Positions 1 to 12,134 are shown, counted from the first letter of the stretch. The stretch: DNA of 64,000 nucleotides from Tolypeutes matacus (GCA_026826555.1 JAKSZT010054335.1:5432815-5496814); one strand, 5' to 3'. Notes: generated from the letters alone by a model not told the origin. A program made the numbers and translations.

Positions 1-237
1 CTTGTGACCTAACAGGTGGTCTACACTGGAGAAAAATCCATGAGCACTTCAAAAGAATGTATAATCCACTGAGTTTGGGTGCTACCTTCTGTATATGTCT
101 GTTAGGTCTAGCTTGTTTATCATATTCTTCAAGTTATTTCCTTGTTGATCTTTTGTCTAGTTGTTCTATTTAGTGATGTGAGTGGATGTTGAAGTCTCCA
201 ACTATTATTGCAGAGATTTCTATTTCTCCCTTTAGGT

Positions 238-333
238 TTTTTTTTTTTTGAGGTACCAGGGGCTGGGGATTGAACCCAGGACCTTGTATGTTGGAAGCCG
301 GCGCTTAACCACTAAGCCACATCAGATCCTCTG
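238..333 (-). mobile_element. DAS-type tRNA-derived SINE
   Basis: On the minus strand it has the head ctgatgtggcttagtggtta, a B box (gggttcaatcccc) and an A-rich tail. It is inserted in the antisense L1. Confidence 0.8.
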
Positions 334-534
334 GGTTGCTTTTTTTCATTTTTTTGTGCTTGTTTTTGTTGTTGTTTAGGAGGCACCAGGAGCTTAACCT
401 GTCTCCTTTTAACTTTGCCACAGTTTGCCTCATGTATTTTGGGGCATCCTGGTTAGGTGCATAGATATTTATTACTATTATTTTGTCCTGGTGTATTATC
501 ACTTTTATTAATATATAATGGTCTTCTGTATCTC

Positions 535-1124
535 TGTAGCCGTTTGAGTTTATGAATCCCAAAAACAGAAAGATTATATTTGTAAACTAATCTATTCCTC
601 TGGGTGTGATACCCTTTGATTGTATTGAATTCAAAGGATTTAAGTTTACTTAATAAAATCAATTTAAGGCTTTTGATTTGACCGCATCAGTAGGGCGTGA
701 CTCAGGTTGAGTGTCCACGCCCTTGGTGGTCTGATATGAATGACACTCACTCAAGAAGACACAGGGAAGAGGAGAGAACTTTGTCACTTTTTATCCTGTA
801 GCCCCAGGGAGAGAGAAACCATTTGTTTGAAAGCTTACAGAGACAGTTGAGAAGAGAGCTGAGACTGGTATAGAAAGCCCAGAAAGAAATGAGCACTATG
901 CCGGGAGAGAGAGGACCGAAAGCCCAGAGGGAAAGGAAAGACAGGCAGAGATCAGTGACCATCTTGCTTCAACATGTGGCCAACTGACTTTTATAAGAAA
1001 GCAACCTTGAACTGGACTCTTTAGGGCCTTGTAACTGTAAGCTTTTACCCAAAATAAATACCCTTTATAAAAGCCAACAGATTTCTGGTACTTTGTATCA
1101 GTACCCCTTTGGCAAACTAATATA
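535..1124 (+). mobile_element. solo LTR, family A, MaLR-like
   Basis: A 590-bp insertion in the L1 fossil beginning tgtagccgtttgag and ending in a motif like cccctttggcaaactaata. It has an AATAAA-containing U3/R end (aaaataaatacccttt). The flanks atctc and gtctc are a near-match 5-bp target duplication. The same family occurs at 5090-8089 and 53674-54222. TG...CA-type ends, 5-bp duplications and the internal poly(A) signal point to an endogenous-retrovirus solo LTR; assignment to ERVL-MaLR is an inference. Confidence 0.65.
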
Positions 1125-2167
1125 GTCTCTCATAACTATTTTGCATTTTAAGTCCATTTTGTCTGACATTAGTATAACTACCCCTGCTCTTTTTTGGTTA
1201 CTGTTTGCATGGAGTATCTTTTTCCAACCTTTCACTTTCAGCCAGTTTGTATCCCTGGGTCTAAGGTAAGTCACTTGTAGGCAGCATATGGATGGCTCGT
1301 TTTTTTAAATCCATTCTGTCAGCCTATATCTTTTGATTGAGGACTTTAATCCATTCACATTCAATATTACTGTAAATGCATTATTTACTTCTACCATTTT
1401 ATTCTTTGGTTCTCATGTCATATCTTACTTTCGCCTATCTTTTTACTCATCCTTTCTGCTATTCTTGCCTTCTACACTCTCCTCCAAGCCTCTCTCTCCT
1501 GTCTTTTGCTGTCAGGCTGTAAGGCTACCTCTCCCGTTAACATATCCTGCAAAGGTGAATTCTTTTTAATGAACTCTCTTAGTTTCTGTTTGTTTGTGGA
1601 TCTTTTAAACTCACCTTCATATTTGAAGGACAATTTTGCTGGATACAGAATTCTCGGCTGGCAGTTTTTCTCTTTCAGTATCCTAATTGTATCATACCAC
1701 TGTATTCTCACCTCCATGGTTTCTGATGAGAAATCTGCACTAAGACTTACTGGACATCCCTTGTATGTGACGGTTTGCTTCTCCCTTGCTGTTCTCAGAA
1801 TTTTCTCTTTATCTCTGATGTTTGACATTCTAAGTAGTATGTGTCTTGGAGTAGGTCTACTCGCATTTATTCTGATAGGGGTATGCTGTGCTTCTTGGGC
1901 ATGTGTGTTCATTACTTTCATGAGTTGGAAATTTTTCAGCCATTATTTCCTCAAATACTCTTTCTGCCCCTTTCCCCTTCTTCTTCTTCAACTTCCATCA
2001 CATGTATGTGGTTGTGTTTCATGTTATCATTCAAGTACCTGAGCCCCTGCTCAATTTTTTCCATTCTTTATTCTCTGTTCTTTTCTCTTCAATTTCAGCT
2101 GTTCTGTCTTCTGTATCACTCATTCCTTCTTATATCATTTCAAGTCTGCTGTTGTAGGACTCTAATG

Positions 2168-2380
2168 CAGGGGTTCTTAACCTTTTTTGTTCCATGGACG
2201 CCTTTGCCAGTCAAGTGAAATCCACGGACCTCTTACTAAGTCCACACTATACTGTGTATCATTTAATAAATATATCACACCTGTACCAACACATCCCTAC
2301 AAGAATGTTTTTTTTTGTGAATTTTCAATTCAAGCTCATGGACCTCTTGGAGTCCATGGACCCCTGGTTAAGAACCCCTT
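2168..2380 (+). mobile_element. hAT-type MITE, copy 1
   Basis: Its ends are cagggg-ttcttaacc and ggttaagaacccctt, near-perfect terminal inverted repeats. It is flanked by a perfect 8-bp duplication ctctaatg (2160-2167 and 2381-2388). It is non-autonomous and 213 bp long. A sister copy is at 11945-12134. Confidence 0.85.
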
Positions 2381-2388
2381 CTCTAATG

Positions 2389-2655
2389 TTTTGTTTTGTT
2401 TTTTAATTTTTTTTATTACCACTCCCCCCCCCCACCGAGATGGCTCCCTCATCTGTCTGCTCATCTTCCTCAGGAGGCACTGGGAACCGAACCCAGGACC
2501 TCCCATGTGGGAGGCAAGTACTCAACCACTTGAGCCACTTTCGCTCACAGCTCATTGTGGCTTGTCTTCTTTAGAAGGCACCCAGAAACCAAACCTGGGA
2601 CCTCCCATGTGGGAGGTGGGTGCCTAATTGCTTGAGCCACATCCACCTCCCCTCT
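2389..2655 (-). mobile_element. dimeric DAS-type SINE
   Basis: Two tRNA-like units in tandem on the minus strand, each with a cttgagccac head (near 2530 and 2630) and a B box complement (gaaccgaaccc, aaaccaaacct). It lies directly against the right duplication of the hAT element, and ctctaat recurs just after it at about 2652. Confidence 0.8.
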
Positions 2656-3674
2656 AATATGTTTTTGATACCATCTACCATGCCTTTCACATGAGCTCAG
2701 TTACTTTTCTATTCAGGTTTTCAAATTTGTCTTTGTGCTTGCTTAGTGTCTTCTTGATGTCCTTTATCTCTTTAGCCATACTGTCTTTCAACTCATTGAT
2801 TTTTTGAAATTTGTGTGCATCTTGTCAGTTAGTTGTCTCAAATCCTGTGTCTCTTCTGGGGCTTTGATATATTCCTTTGCTTGGGCTATTTCTTCCATCT
2901 TCTTAGTATGATCTATAAATTTTTGCTGATTTCTAGGCATGGAATTAGGATGGTGAGTTTACTGAGATGCTCAATTTCTCTTTCATAGGGATTCAGTGGT
3001 GGGAGGCTGTGTGTTACTGCTGTTCTTTGACTCTTGGCTCAATCTGTTCTGGGTCTTCAGGTTTGCCCCTGTTAGTTGCTCCATCTGGGCCCTGGACCCA
3101 ATAATGGGTTGCAGACCCACTTCCAAGGGCCTTGGGAAGGGAGGCTGCAAATGCTGGGGAAAAAAAAGCTTCTCTTACTTATTTGCTTTTAATTTCCTCA
3201 CGTGCACCCCCTTGGTCCACCAGCAGAAGGCACCTCTGGCAGCCTTCTCAATTCAAAGCCTGGTCCAGCATGTTCACTGCAACAATGACAGATCAACGTG
3301 ATAGAGAATCCTGACTGGAGGCTAAGAGCCTTCTAATTCAAACTTTCTCAGAGGTGGTTCTTTAACCCTTGCTGGCAGACCCCTCCCTTTACCCAGGTAG
3401 GAAATAATTCCAGCCCCTGCAGCCTCAACAACCTGTCTTGGTCAGCTGAGAGGGCCACTAAGAGGGACCCATCTTTTTAGTCCCATGCCAGCTCCCAAGG
3501 TAAACAATGGCACAGCCCCACCTGGCCTGGAAGGGCTCCTGGGACATAGAAGACGAAATTTGTGGGTCATAAGCTGAGTCAGCCTTAGGCTGTGTCCCTC
3601 TCTCTCCTCTTTCTGGGGAGGTGGGGCCCTGGGGCCCCCTTTGACTATAGTCACCCGGCCCCAAGGACTGAGAA

Positions 3675-4080
3675 TTCAGAAGTGTCTGTAGCGGGACATG
3701 GATGTGGCTGAAATGATTGGGCTCCTGTCTACCATATAGGAGGTCCAGGGTTTGATTCCCAGGGCCTCCTGGTGAAAGGCGAGCTGGCCTGAGCAGAGTG
3801 CTGGCCCATACAGGAATGCTGGCCTGCACGGAGAGCTGACGCAGCAAGATGACGCAACAAAAAGAGACACAGAGGAGAGACAATAAGAGATTCAGCAGAC
3901 CAGAGAGCTGAGGTGGCACAAGAGATTGAGCACCTCTCTCCCACTCCAGAAGGTCCCAGTGCTGCCTAAAAAGAAGACAAGCAGACACAGAAGAACATAC
4001 AGAGAGCAGACAGTGAGTGCAAAACAAGGGAGGGAGGAAATTAAAAAATATATATTTTTTTAATTAAAAAAAAAAGGGGG
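3675..4080 (+). mobile_element. dimeric DAS-type SINE
   Basis: The first tRNA-like unit (gatgtggctgaaatgattgg, B box gggtttgattccc) is followed by a linker with gcagcaagatgacgcaaca. A second unit (gagctgaggtggcacaagag) and an AT-rich tail follow. Confidence 0.75.
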
Positions 4081-4329
4081 GGGGGGTGGTGGGGCCAAAG
4101 GGTGGGGCACGATGCCAGCAGTTGCAGCTGCAGTTTTTTAATCATAGTTTTACCATAGCGATTCTTTTCCTTTGTCCCTCTCTCTTCTGGGCAGTGTCCA
4201 GCTTTCCCCTAGTGTCCTAAACCCTAGAAGATTGTTTACCAGGCTATTTCTGCCTGTCCTCTAGCTGTATTTCTGGGAGAGAAGAGTGTTCTGTGTCTTT
4301 CTAGTCTGCCATCTTCCCAGAAGTCCAGA

Positions 4330-5084
4330 TGGGTTTAACTCTTACATCATAATGTTGTGTGCATTAAAACACCTTGCAAACATATGGTATTATTATCCTA
4401 GCCAAGATTATCAGCCTTGTTTCAAAAAGACTTGGCTGTTGATGATGTGACTTATCAAAGGCTAACTAACCATCCAGAGAGGAACAGACCCGAGAACAGC
4501 CAGTCTTCTAAGTCCTCACCCAGTGCCTTTTCCAATGTACCCAGCTGCCTTTCCACGTTCTGACATCACTGACCTTCACTTAACCCAAACTCTCAGAGTG
4601 GCTCTCTCTTAAACAAGGAGTTAAGGAACCAGTTCTTACTGCATGAGTTCAGGTCATATAAGAAAATGAACCTTCCCAAAGGTAACAATATTTTTAAAAT
4701 GAGGACATTTATTTACTTAATCTTTATTTACTTAAATGTATCGGAATTGCAGATTAGTGTGTAACAGTGAAGTGGAAACTTATAGGGAAAGATATTATTT
4801 TGGGACAGAAGTTAGTCATGCTAGGGTTATCCCTGCTTTTCACCTCCTTTCTTCTTCTACTCCTGAAATGAGATTTCTAAAAATGCACCAAGTTTTTCAG
4901 GTGGTTACCACAGGTATGCAAGACAAGGGGTAACATTTCACAGTATGGTTTGTCTGTTTGGGCCACTGTCACTACAGATCTGTGATGACGTCAGGGTCTT
5001 GTATTAGTCACATTACTTAGAGGATCCCTTCCTGTAGCTTAATGGAGGAATGTAACTTCCCTTTATTCCTTTTACTTTTTTTAA
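4330..5084. other. unannotated NKTR intron 1 sequence
   Basis: AT-rich with no open frame or motif that I recognise. The short frame at 4736-4933 has no homology that I recognise. Confidence 0.6.
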
Positions 5085-5197
5085 CCACTTGTGGCAGTTT
5101 GAGATTATTTAAGAAATCCAAAAAGAGAGATTATGTTTGTAAACTGGTCTGTTCTTCTGGGAGTGATAACCCTTTGATTGTATTAAGATTCAGCTGA

Positions 5198-5867
5198 GGG
5201 GGCGGATGTGGCTCAACTGGTTGGGCGTCCGTCTGCCATATGGAGGGACCTGGGTTCGATCCCCGGGACCTCCCGGTAAAATAAAAAATATATATATAGA
5301 AGGCGCATGGGCTGCCAGGCTCTGTGTGCAGCTGAGCCATTGGGCCCCGAGAGCCATGCAGCAGGATGATGACATAACAGGGGAGAGACAAGACAAGATG
5401 CTCCGAAAGCTCCAGAAGCCAGGAGCTGAGGTGGCGCAGGCGGCAGAACACCTCTTTTCCTACACTGGAGGCCTCCAGGATCGAATCCTGGTGAAGACCG
5501 GAGGAGGAGGATGAGAAGAGATGGCAGGAAACAGACATAGAGAATTGCCCAGCGAATGGACACAAAACAGCAAATGGGGAATGGGGGGGGTATTTGTTTT
5601 TATTTTTATTTTTTATTTTTTTCTTTTTTTTCTTTAAGATTTTATTTATTTATTCATTTATTCCCCCCTTGCTGCCCGCGCTCGCCAGGTCAGCCAACCA
5701 CGCCATGCGGGCGGGCCCGCCCCCACCAGGAGGCCCCGGGAACCGAACCCAGGGCCTCCCACATGGCAAACGGGAGCCCCACTGATTGAGCCACAGCCGC
5801 TTCCCAAGGAATGGGGGGTTTAAAATGGATAAAGTAAATAAATAAATCTTAAAAAAAAAAAAAAAAA
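5198..5867 (+). mobile_element. dimeric DAS SINE with a younger SINE inside
   Basis: It is bounded by the duplication agattcagctga (ending 5197, repeated ending 5880). Unit 1 is at 5198-5280 (ggggcggatgtggctcaact, B box gggttcgatcccc). Unit 2 is at about 5420-5500 (gaggtggcgcaggcggcaga, B box ggatcgaatcctgg), followed by a unique body and a taaataaataaatctt-A tail. The tail region is interrupted by the minus-strand SINE at about 5590-5806. Confidence 0.85.
5590..5806 (-). mobile_element. young DAS-type SINE, subfamily B
   Basis: On the minus strand: head gggaagcggctgtggctcaa, B box region with aaccgaaccc on the plus strand, and an ATAAATGAATAAA-type tail. It is flanked by ggaatgggggg on both sides, a duplication within the host SINE. 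Confidence 0.85.
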
Positions 5868-5910
5868 AAGATTCAGCTGAAACATCTGATTAAATTAAGA
5901 TTAGGGCATT

Positions 5911-7766
5911 CCACAACAAAGCTACTTAAACTAATAATTGAGTTCAGCAAAGTGGCAGAATATAAGATCAACACGCAAAAATCAGTAATGTTTTTGTACA
6001 CTAGTACTGAACAATCTGAGGAGGAAATCAGGAGGAAAATTCCATTTTCAATAGCAACAAAAAGACTCAAATACCTAGGAGTTAATTTAACCAAGGAAGG
6101 ACAGGACCTATATGCAGAAAACTACAAAACAATGCTAAAAGAAATTAAAAAACACCTAAACAAATGGAAAGACATTCCGTGTTCATGGATTGGAAGAATA
6201 AATATCGTGAAGATGTCAATCTTGCCCAAACTGATTTATAAATTCAATGCAATACCAATCAAAATCCCAACAGCTTACTTTACAGAATTAGAGAAGGCAA
6301 TTACCAAATTCATCTGGAAGGGTAAGTGCAACCGGATAGCCAAAAGTATTCTAAAAAAGAGCAATGTGGGAGGAATTTCACTGCCTGACCTTGAAACATA
6401 TTACAAAGCTACAGTGGTCAAAACAGCATGATACTGGCATAAAGATGGACATATCGATCAGTGGAATAGAATTGAGAATCCAGAAATACCCTCACCTATA
6501 CAGTAAACTGGTTTTTGATAAACCTACCAAGCCCACGCTGATGGGAAAAAACAGTCTCTTCAACAAATAGTGTTGGGAGAACTGGATATCTATAACCAAA
6601 AGAATGAAAGAGGACCCCTATCTCACCCCCTATACAAGAATCAACTCAAAATGGATCAAAGATCTAAATATAAAAGCCAGGACCATAAAACTACTAGAAG
6701 AAAATGTAGGGAAACATCTTCAAGACCTTGTAGTAGGTGGTGGTTTCTTGGACTTCACACCCAAAGCACGTGCAACAAAAGAAAAAGCAGATAAATGGGA
6801 CCTCCTCAAAATTAAACACTTTTGCACCTCACAGGACTTTGTCAGAAGGGTGAAAAGGCAGCCGACTCAATGGGAAAAAATATTTGGAAATCACATATCT
6901 GATAAGGGTTTAATATCCAGGATATATAAAGAGATGTTACAGCTCAACAATAAAAAGACAAATGACCCAATTAAAAAATGGGCCAAAGACTTGAATAGAC
7001 ATTTCTCCAAAGAAGAAATACAAATGGCAAAAAAAAACACATGAAGAAATGCTCAACATCACTCATGATTAGGGAAATGTAAATCAAAACTACTGAGATA
7101 TCATTTCACACCTATCAGAATGGCCACTATTAAAAAGACAGAGAACTACAAGTGTTGGAGAGGGTGTGGAGAGATAGGAACACTTCTTCACTGCTGGTGG
7201 GAATGCAGGATGGTACAACCACTATGGAGGACTGGTTGGCAGTTCCTAAAGAAGTTGAATATAGACTTGCCACATGACCCTGCAATACCACTACTGGGTA
7301 TATACCCAGAAGAACTGAGAGCAGTGACACGAACATACATCTGCACACCGATGTTCATAGCCACATTATTCACCATTGCCAAAAGTTGGAAACAACCCAG
7401 GTGTCCATCAACAGATGAATGGATAAACAAACTGTGGTCTATTCACACAGATGGAATATTATGCAGCTGTAAGAAGAAATGAAGTCGTAAAGCATATGGC
7501 AACATGGATGAACCTGGAGGACTTTATGTTGAGTGAAGCAAGCCAGACACAAAAGGACAAATACTGTAAGAATGCATTACTATGAACCAAATATATTGTG
7601 TAATATATTGTTTGACTCAAAAAAAAAAAAAATAAAAATAAAAAAAAATACATGTATCCATTACATTTAATTGAGAAATGTATATATTTATTCATCTGTG
7701 TTTACTTTTTAGTTTTTAATTGTTTATGTTTTCAATTATTAAATGTACAAAATAAAGTTAAAAAAA
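5911..7766 (+). mobile_element. 5'-truncated LINE-1 with 14-bp target duplication
   Basis: It carries the C-terminal third of ORF2: late reverse-transcriptase and thumb region from 5952, and a cysteine-rich end near 7150-7220 with a C-X3-C...H-X4-C pattern. A 3' UTR and A-rich tail follow. The frame is broken by a one-base shift around 6425 and a stop near 7042, so it is dead. The duplication aagattagggcatt is at 5897-5910 and 7767-7780. Its 3' end matches the short L1 tail at 60.2 kb. Confidence 0.9.
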
Positions 7767-8094
7767 AAGATTAGGGCATTGATTCAATCATATCATTAGA
7801 GTGCAACTCAGTGCTGAGTCCCAGCTTGATGGGCTGATAAAACAGACTCTCATACAGAAGTAGATTCACAGAGAAGCAGAATTTCTTCTCTGTGTATCGC
7901 AAAGACATCACCTGCCATCTTGCTTTAACACGTGGCAACAGATTCTGGGTGAGGAAGTACCTCTTATGGTACCTTGAGTTGGACTCTTTAGGGCCTTGTG
8001 ACTGTAAGCTTCTACCCCAAATAAATACCCTTTATAAAAGCCAACAGATTTCTGGTACTTTGCATCAGCACCCTGATGGCTGATACACACCATT

Positions 8095-8547
8095 GCTTAA
8101 TTAAGACACAGGCTTCAATTGTTTGTGTTAAGTGATCATACATCAAGAGTTGAAAGAGGAATTCAGGATTTCACTACATGACAATCTACTTTAAAACAGT
8201 CTCTTGACTGGGACTAATATTGGGGACTACTTAGAGTGAGGCTTACAAAGTAAAGCATTCACAGCTAAGGGTTTTAAGAAAATGAACTAAGTTTATATCG
8301 AGTATAAGTGTATTTTAGAGTAGATACAGTATATAAGATGGAAATTACAGGGATAAGATTAGCTACAGAATGCAGTTTTTGAGATAATCTTGAAGGTGTT
8401 TCTCAGCTCTAAATAATTGTCATTCACCTGAGTCTTGCTCTCTCTAGCCTGAGTTCTTTTCCACCTATCTAAACATTTTTTTTAGTTCCAATCTACTTTT
8501 ATTCCCAGTAAGGTAAGTGTATGCTGAGCATCTGACCCTCCATTTAA
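8095..8547. other. unannotated intron sequence
   Basis: Nothing recognised on either strand. Confidence 0.5.
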
Positions 8548-8552
8548 GTGCT

Positions 8553-9019
8553 TGTGATGCTTTCAAGCTGAATGTACCCTCAGAAAAACATGCACCCTAA
8601 CTTAATCCATTCCTGTAGATGTGAACCCATTGAAAGTAGGACCTTTCTGACGAGGTTACTTCAGTTAAGGTGTGACCAACCTCAATCAGGATGGGTCTTA
8701 ATCTTATTACTGGAGTCCTCTATAAGTGGAATGAAATTCAGAGAAAGTCACAGGAAGCAAGATGCTGAACATCAACGGAACCCAGAAGAAAAGGGAGACA
8801 AGAAGACGCTGCCATGTGCCTTGCCATGTGACAAGCTTAGGACCAAGGATTGCCAGCAGCCAGCCCCAGGATGCCACAGTCTTTGGGAAGAAAGCACTGC
8901 CTTGATAACCCCTCGATTTGGTCTTTTTCCCAGTGTCAAATCATGAGGGAATAAATCCCCACTGTATAACTGGGCCCATTTTCATGGTATTTACTTGAAC
9001 AGCCCAAGAAACTAAAACA
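8553..9019 (+). mobile_element. solo LTR, family B, MaLR-like
   Basis: A 467-bp element with TG...CA ends (tgtgatgctttcaagctg ... gaaactaaaaca) and a perfect 5-bp duplication gtgct (8548-8552, 9020-9024). It has AATAAA near its 3' end. The layout resembles MLT1/MST-type LTRs. No internal retroviral genes accompany it. Confidence 0.8.
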
Positions 9020-9087
9020 GTGCTATATTCTACCAAGAATTCTGACTAAACTACATATACTTTGGAAAGCTTTAAGAGTCTCCAGAG

Positions 9088-9881
9088 GAGACAATGATGG
9101 GCAATGGCCATCCCAGGGAATGGAGAGGGCCTGCATCTGCAGGCAGGATCATCCCACCCACCATATCCATGGGATATAAGCCCTCTCTCACTTGGAATTG
9201 GAGTGGACATCACCATCCCAGTCCCCTCAGGATTGGGGGAAGAACTATTGACTAGAGTGGACTTGATGGTATTCTCTTGTTCACATATGGTGATTCTAGC
9301 AATGCAAGAAATTATAACAATGAGGTGGAGCCAGTGGCCACTTGACACTTTTGGGGTAGGGCGGGGATGAGCAGTTGAAATACAGGGGCTTCTTTGGGAG
9401 TTGGAGGTTATCCTGAGTACTGTTGTGGCAACGGATGTAGACCATTTTAAATCAGCACACACCACTCAGAACTGAGTGGAGAGAGTGTGGTCTACAGTGT
9501 GAACTGTGGTCTATGGTTGGTGGCAAGGCTCCAGGATGTGTAAGTTCATTGAGGGTGGTGGGCCACACTGTGGGAGATGTTTGTGTGGGATGTGGTGGGA
9601 GGTGTGGGAGGTGGGCAACATGGGAATCCCAGTGGGTTCCGTATAATATTTTGGGTAATCTAAGCACCTCTTAAAATATATGTGTGTATATATATATATA
9701 TATAAATAACATTTTTGTAAGCAAATACACATATATGCATATATATTTATATATCATTTTGCAAATGTTTGTATGTATTGTGAGAATTTTGATTTTTACC
9801 CATAATAAAAAAAAAAGTTAAAAAAAAAAAAACATATTATGAAACAACAAAATAAATAAATAAATAAATAAATAATAAAAA
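9088..9881 (+). mobile_element. 794-bp non-coding retroposed insert of unknown family
   Basis: It is flanked by a 14-bp duplication aagagtctccagag (9074-9087 and 9882-9895) and ends in A-rich then aaataaataaata sequence, the mark of L1-type target-primed integration. It has no tRNA head, no ORF with recognisable domains and a GT-rich middle (about 9535-9620). It is probably the 3' end of an L1 family different from the one at 5.9-7.8 kb, or an L1-mobilised transcript. Confidence 0.65.
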
Positions 9882-9899
9882 AAGAGTCTCCAGAGCCAA

Positions 9900-10815
9900 A
9901 GGCTACCCTGTATTCTCCTCAAAACTCTAAGTAAATGATGTGCAAATCAAACTGTAAGGCACGATACTGGACAGGTAGTTTACACCTCAACATCAGAATT
10001 TCCTCTGCAACAACCCTAACAGATAAGCAACCACCACCAAAGGGAGAAAAATAACAGAAAAGCACAGGGACACAACCTGGGGCAGGAGGTGGGGTTAGGT
10101 GAGGAACAGACATCCCATGTTACAAGCAGAAAGGGAAACAAACCTTTGTATATGTCACTCTGAGTCTCAGAGGACAAAGGAAGGGAAAGAAAAGTAAGGT
10201 GTTAAGAAGTGAACTTTCTCCTCTCAGAGTCACCACAGAAACCCATGAGTTTGCCTTCAACACCATCCACTCAGGTCTGGTGTTATTACTGGGATTTTCC
10301 CAGCCCAGTTCTTTAAAAAGAAAAATCCCTCCTGCTTACACAATCCAAAAAAAAAAAGCCTTTCCTTTTCCTAAAATGTGAACAAGAAGGAAGTATCATC
10401 TATAAAGGTGCCTCGATAATACCTTACTATGAAAGCTCCTTACTTGGCTCAGTGCCCAGGGTCATGCGTGTGAAAAAATTATGGCAGCTTTTTAAAAATA
10501 TGGGTCAGATGTCATGCTAGGTGCTTTAAAAACAGCCTGTTCTGCAATAACGTGAGTGCCAGAATTTTAAGAAACACTGCATTATCAAAAATCACATATA
10601 AAAACAATTGTTTCCATGGGGAAGAAAGAGTTGAGGGAACAAGGGAAATTTGGTTATAGTACAAATGATTTTTTTCTTTAGGAGTATCAATAATAAAGGC
10701 ATGTTTTTAGCTATCAGGGTATGTTATAAAATTTGAACATCACTGAGGAAATCCTGCAATTGATCCTACCTCACTTTTACCTCCCTTCCCAGCACTTCAT
10801 TAGCATAATCCTTTT
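9900..10815. other. unannotated intron sequence
   Basis: AT-rich, with no feature recognised apart from short A runs. Confidence 0.5.
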
Positions 10816-10817
10816 CA

Positions 10818-10923
10818 AGGCCTTTTTTTTTTTTTTTTAATTTTACTGGGAGGTCTGGGGGATCGAACCCAGGTCCCTCCATATGGGAGACGGATGCCCA
10901 ACCATTTGTGCCACATCCGCCCC
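10818..10923 (-). mobile_element. DAS-type SINE monomer
   Basis: Minus-strand head ggggcggatgtggcacaaat, B box region gatcgaaccc, and an A-rich tail. It is flanked by caaggccttt on both sides. Confidence 0.85.
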
Positions 10924-10929
10924 CCAAGG

Positions 10930-11935
10930 CCTTTCAAATTGCTATTAGGACAGATAAGAATGACCCAAAGTAGCAGTGCTGTCCAACTGCCCTTCCCTCC
11001 CATGCCACTAGTACCCCTACCTAGTTATCTGATTGTTTTATAACCCAAAGAGCAGTCTACCTAATTAACCCATCCCATTATAGTAAGTTCATACCATAAA
11101 ACAGATGATTGTATTATTTAATAAATCTTCCCAACCATCTTATTATGTAGATATAAACAATATTATTACACTTAAGTCCTATTTAACTTATGAGCATATA
11201 AAAAGCAGGGAAATCATTTATATAGTGCAGGTTACTGTCTCCAGTCCCTCCTATTAATAAGCTTATGACCCAGGATAAGCTTGAGATGGAAGATGCAGTT
11301 CTCTGTTCTGCCTGTACAAATCACTCCTTTCAAAGTATGAGCTATCTTGACTGTGAGTCTAAAGTTTAAAAGGTAATTTTGAACACAAGCAAGTTATCTT
11401 TGGAACAACATTAAAAGAAAACTGTATAGTATTTCCATTTTACAGAGAAGTGGTTTGTCACAAGTCATAAACATGTGTGACTCCTAAACTGCCTCTTTAA
11501 AATTTATTGGTATCCTACCAAATACTTTTTGGTGTTTACTAGGGACACATTTTCAATTCAGCTTCTGGGACCCACGTGAATCTTAAGCAGTAAGGTAAAA
11601 GCAACCATTTCAATTATATCCCCATTTTTATCTATTTTGATAAATTGCCAAGGTTTTATTATATTTCTCTGAGGCCCAATAAGGAAGAAAAGAAACCCCA
11701 AAGTCAAGTGTTCCTTTAAGGAAAATCACCCTGGTTATCACTTTCAAAAACCAAGTTTAGGCATCAAATACAAAATGAAGAATGTTTTATTTTAAAAGAA
11801 ATGTGGGGGGGGGTGCTCATGAAAGAAAAAAAAGGGCTGTGGAAATGATCCAGATTAAAGGAGGTTAAAGAGACATGACAGCTAATTGTAATATCTGATC
11901 CCTATACTAGATTATATATTGAAGAAGGAGAGAAT
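10930..11935. other. unannotated intron sequence
   Basis: No gene, RNA or recent repeat recognised. It is AT-rich with a G run near 11808. Confidence 0.5.
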
Positions 11936-11944
11936 GCTATAAAT

Positions 11945-12134
11945 CAGAGGTTCTTAACCTTTTTTGTTCCATGGACCCCTCTGCCAGTCAGGTGAAAACC
12001 ACAGACCTCTTACTAAGTCCACACTACACTGTGTATTATTTAATAAATATATCACACCCACACCAACACATCCGCAGAAGAATGTTTTTTTGAATTTCAA
12101 TTCAAGCTTATAGACCCCTAGTTAAGAACCCCTG
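11945..12134 (+). mobile_element. hAT-type MITE, copy 2
   Basis: It has the same core as the element at 2168-2380, with ends cagaggttcttaacc and gttaagaacccctg and an 8-bp duplication ctataaat/ctacaaat. It is 23 bp shorter, mostly because it lacks part of the internal ggagtccatgga stretch. Confidence 0.85.

Larger units (their letters stand above)
1..4328 (-). mobile_element. old LINE-1, antisense, with 5' end present, heavily interrupted
   Basis: Reading on the minus strand from about 4328 (start like cttctgggaagatggcagac, the L1 5' end). A GC-rich 5' UTR runs to about 2945. ORF1 begins near 2940 (MPRNQQKF), with a recognisable C-terminal RNA-binding domain at 1921-1472. ORF2 endonuclease follows, with its IVINIYAPN motif near 500-430, running off the left edge. 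Stops and frameshifts make both frames dead. It is broken by a solo LTR (535-1124), an hAT MITE (2168-2380), and SINEs at about 238-333, 2389-2655 and 3675-4080. Confidence 0.85.
5090..8089 (+). mobile_element. solo LTR, family A, split by three later insertions
   Basis: The LTR sequence occupies 5090-5197, 5881-5910 and 7781-8089; removing the inserts restores a continuous element. It starts tgtggcagtttgag and ends tggctgatacaca, with flanks ccact (5085-5089) and ccatt (8090-8094). The inserts are the dimeric SINE (5198-5867) and the L1 (5911-7766). Confidence 0.75.

Noticed and set aside
1506..2042. 178-codon plus-strand open frame
   Set aside because: It is the complement of L1 ORF1 on the minus strand, hence an antisense shadow.
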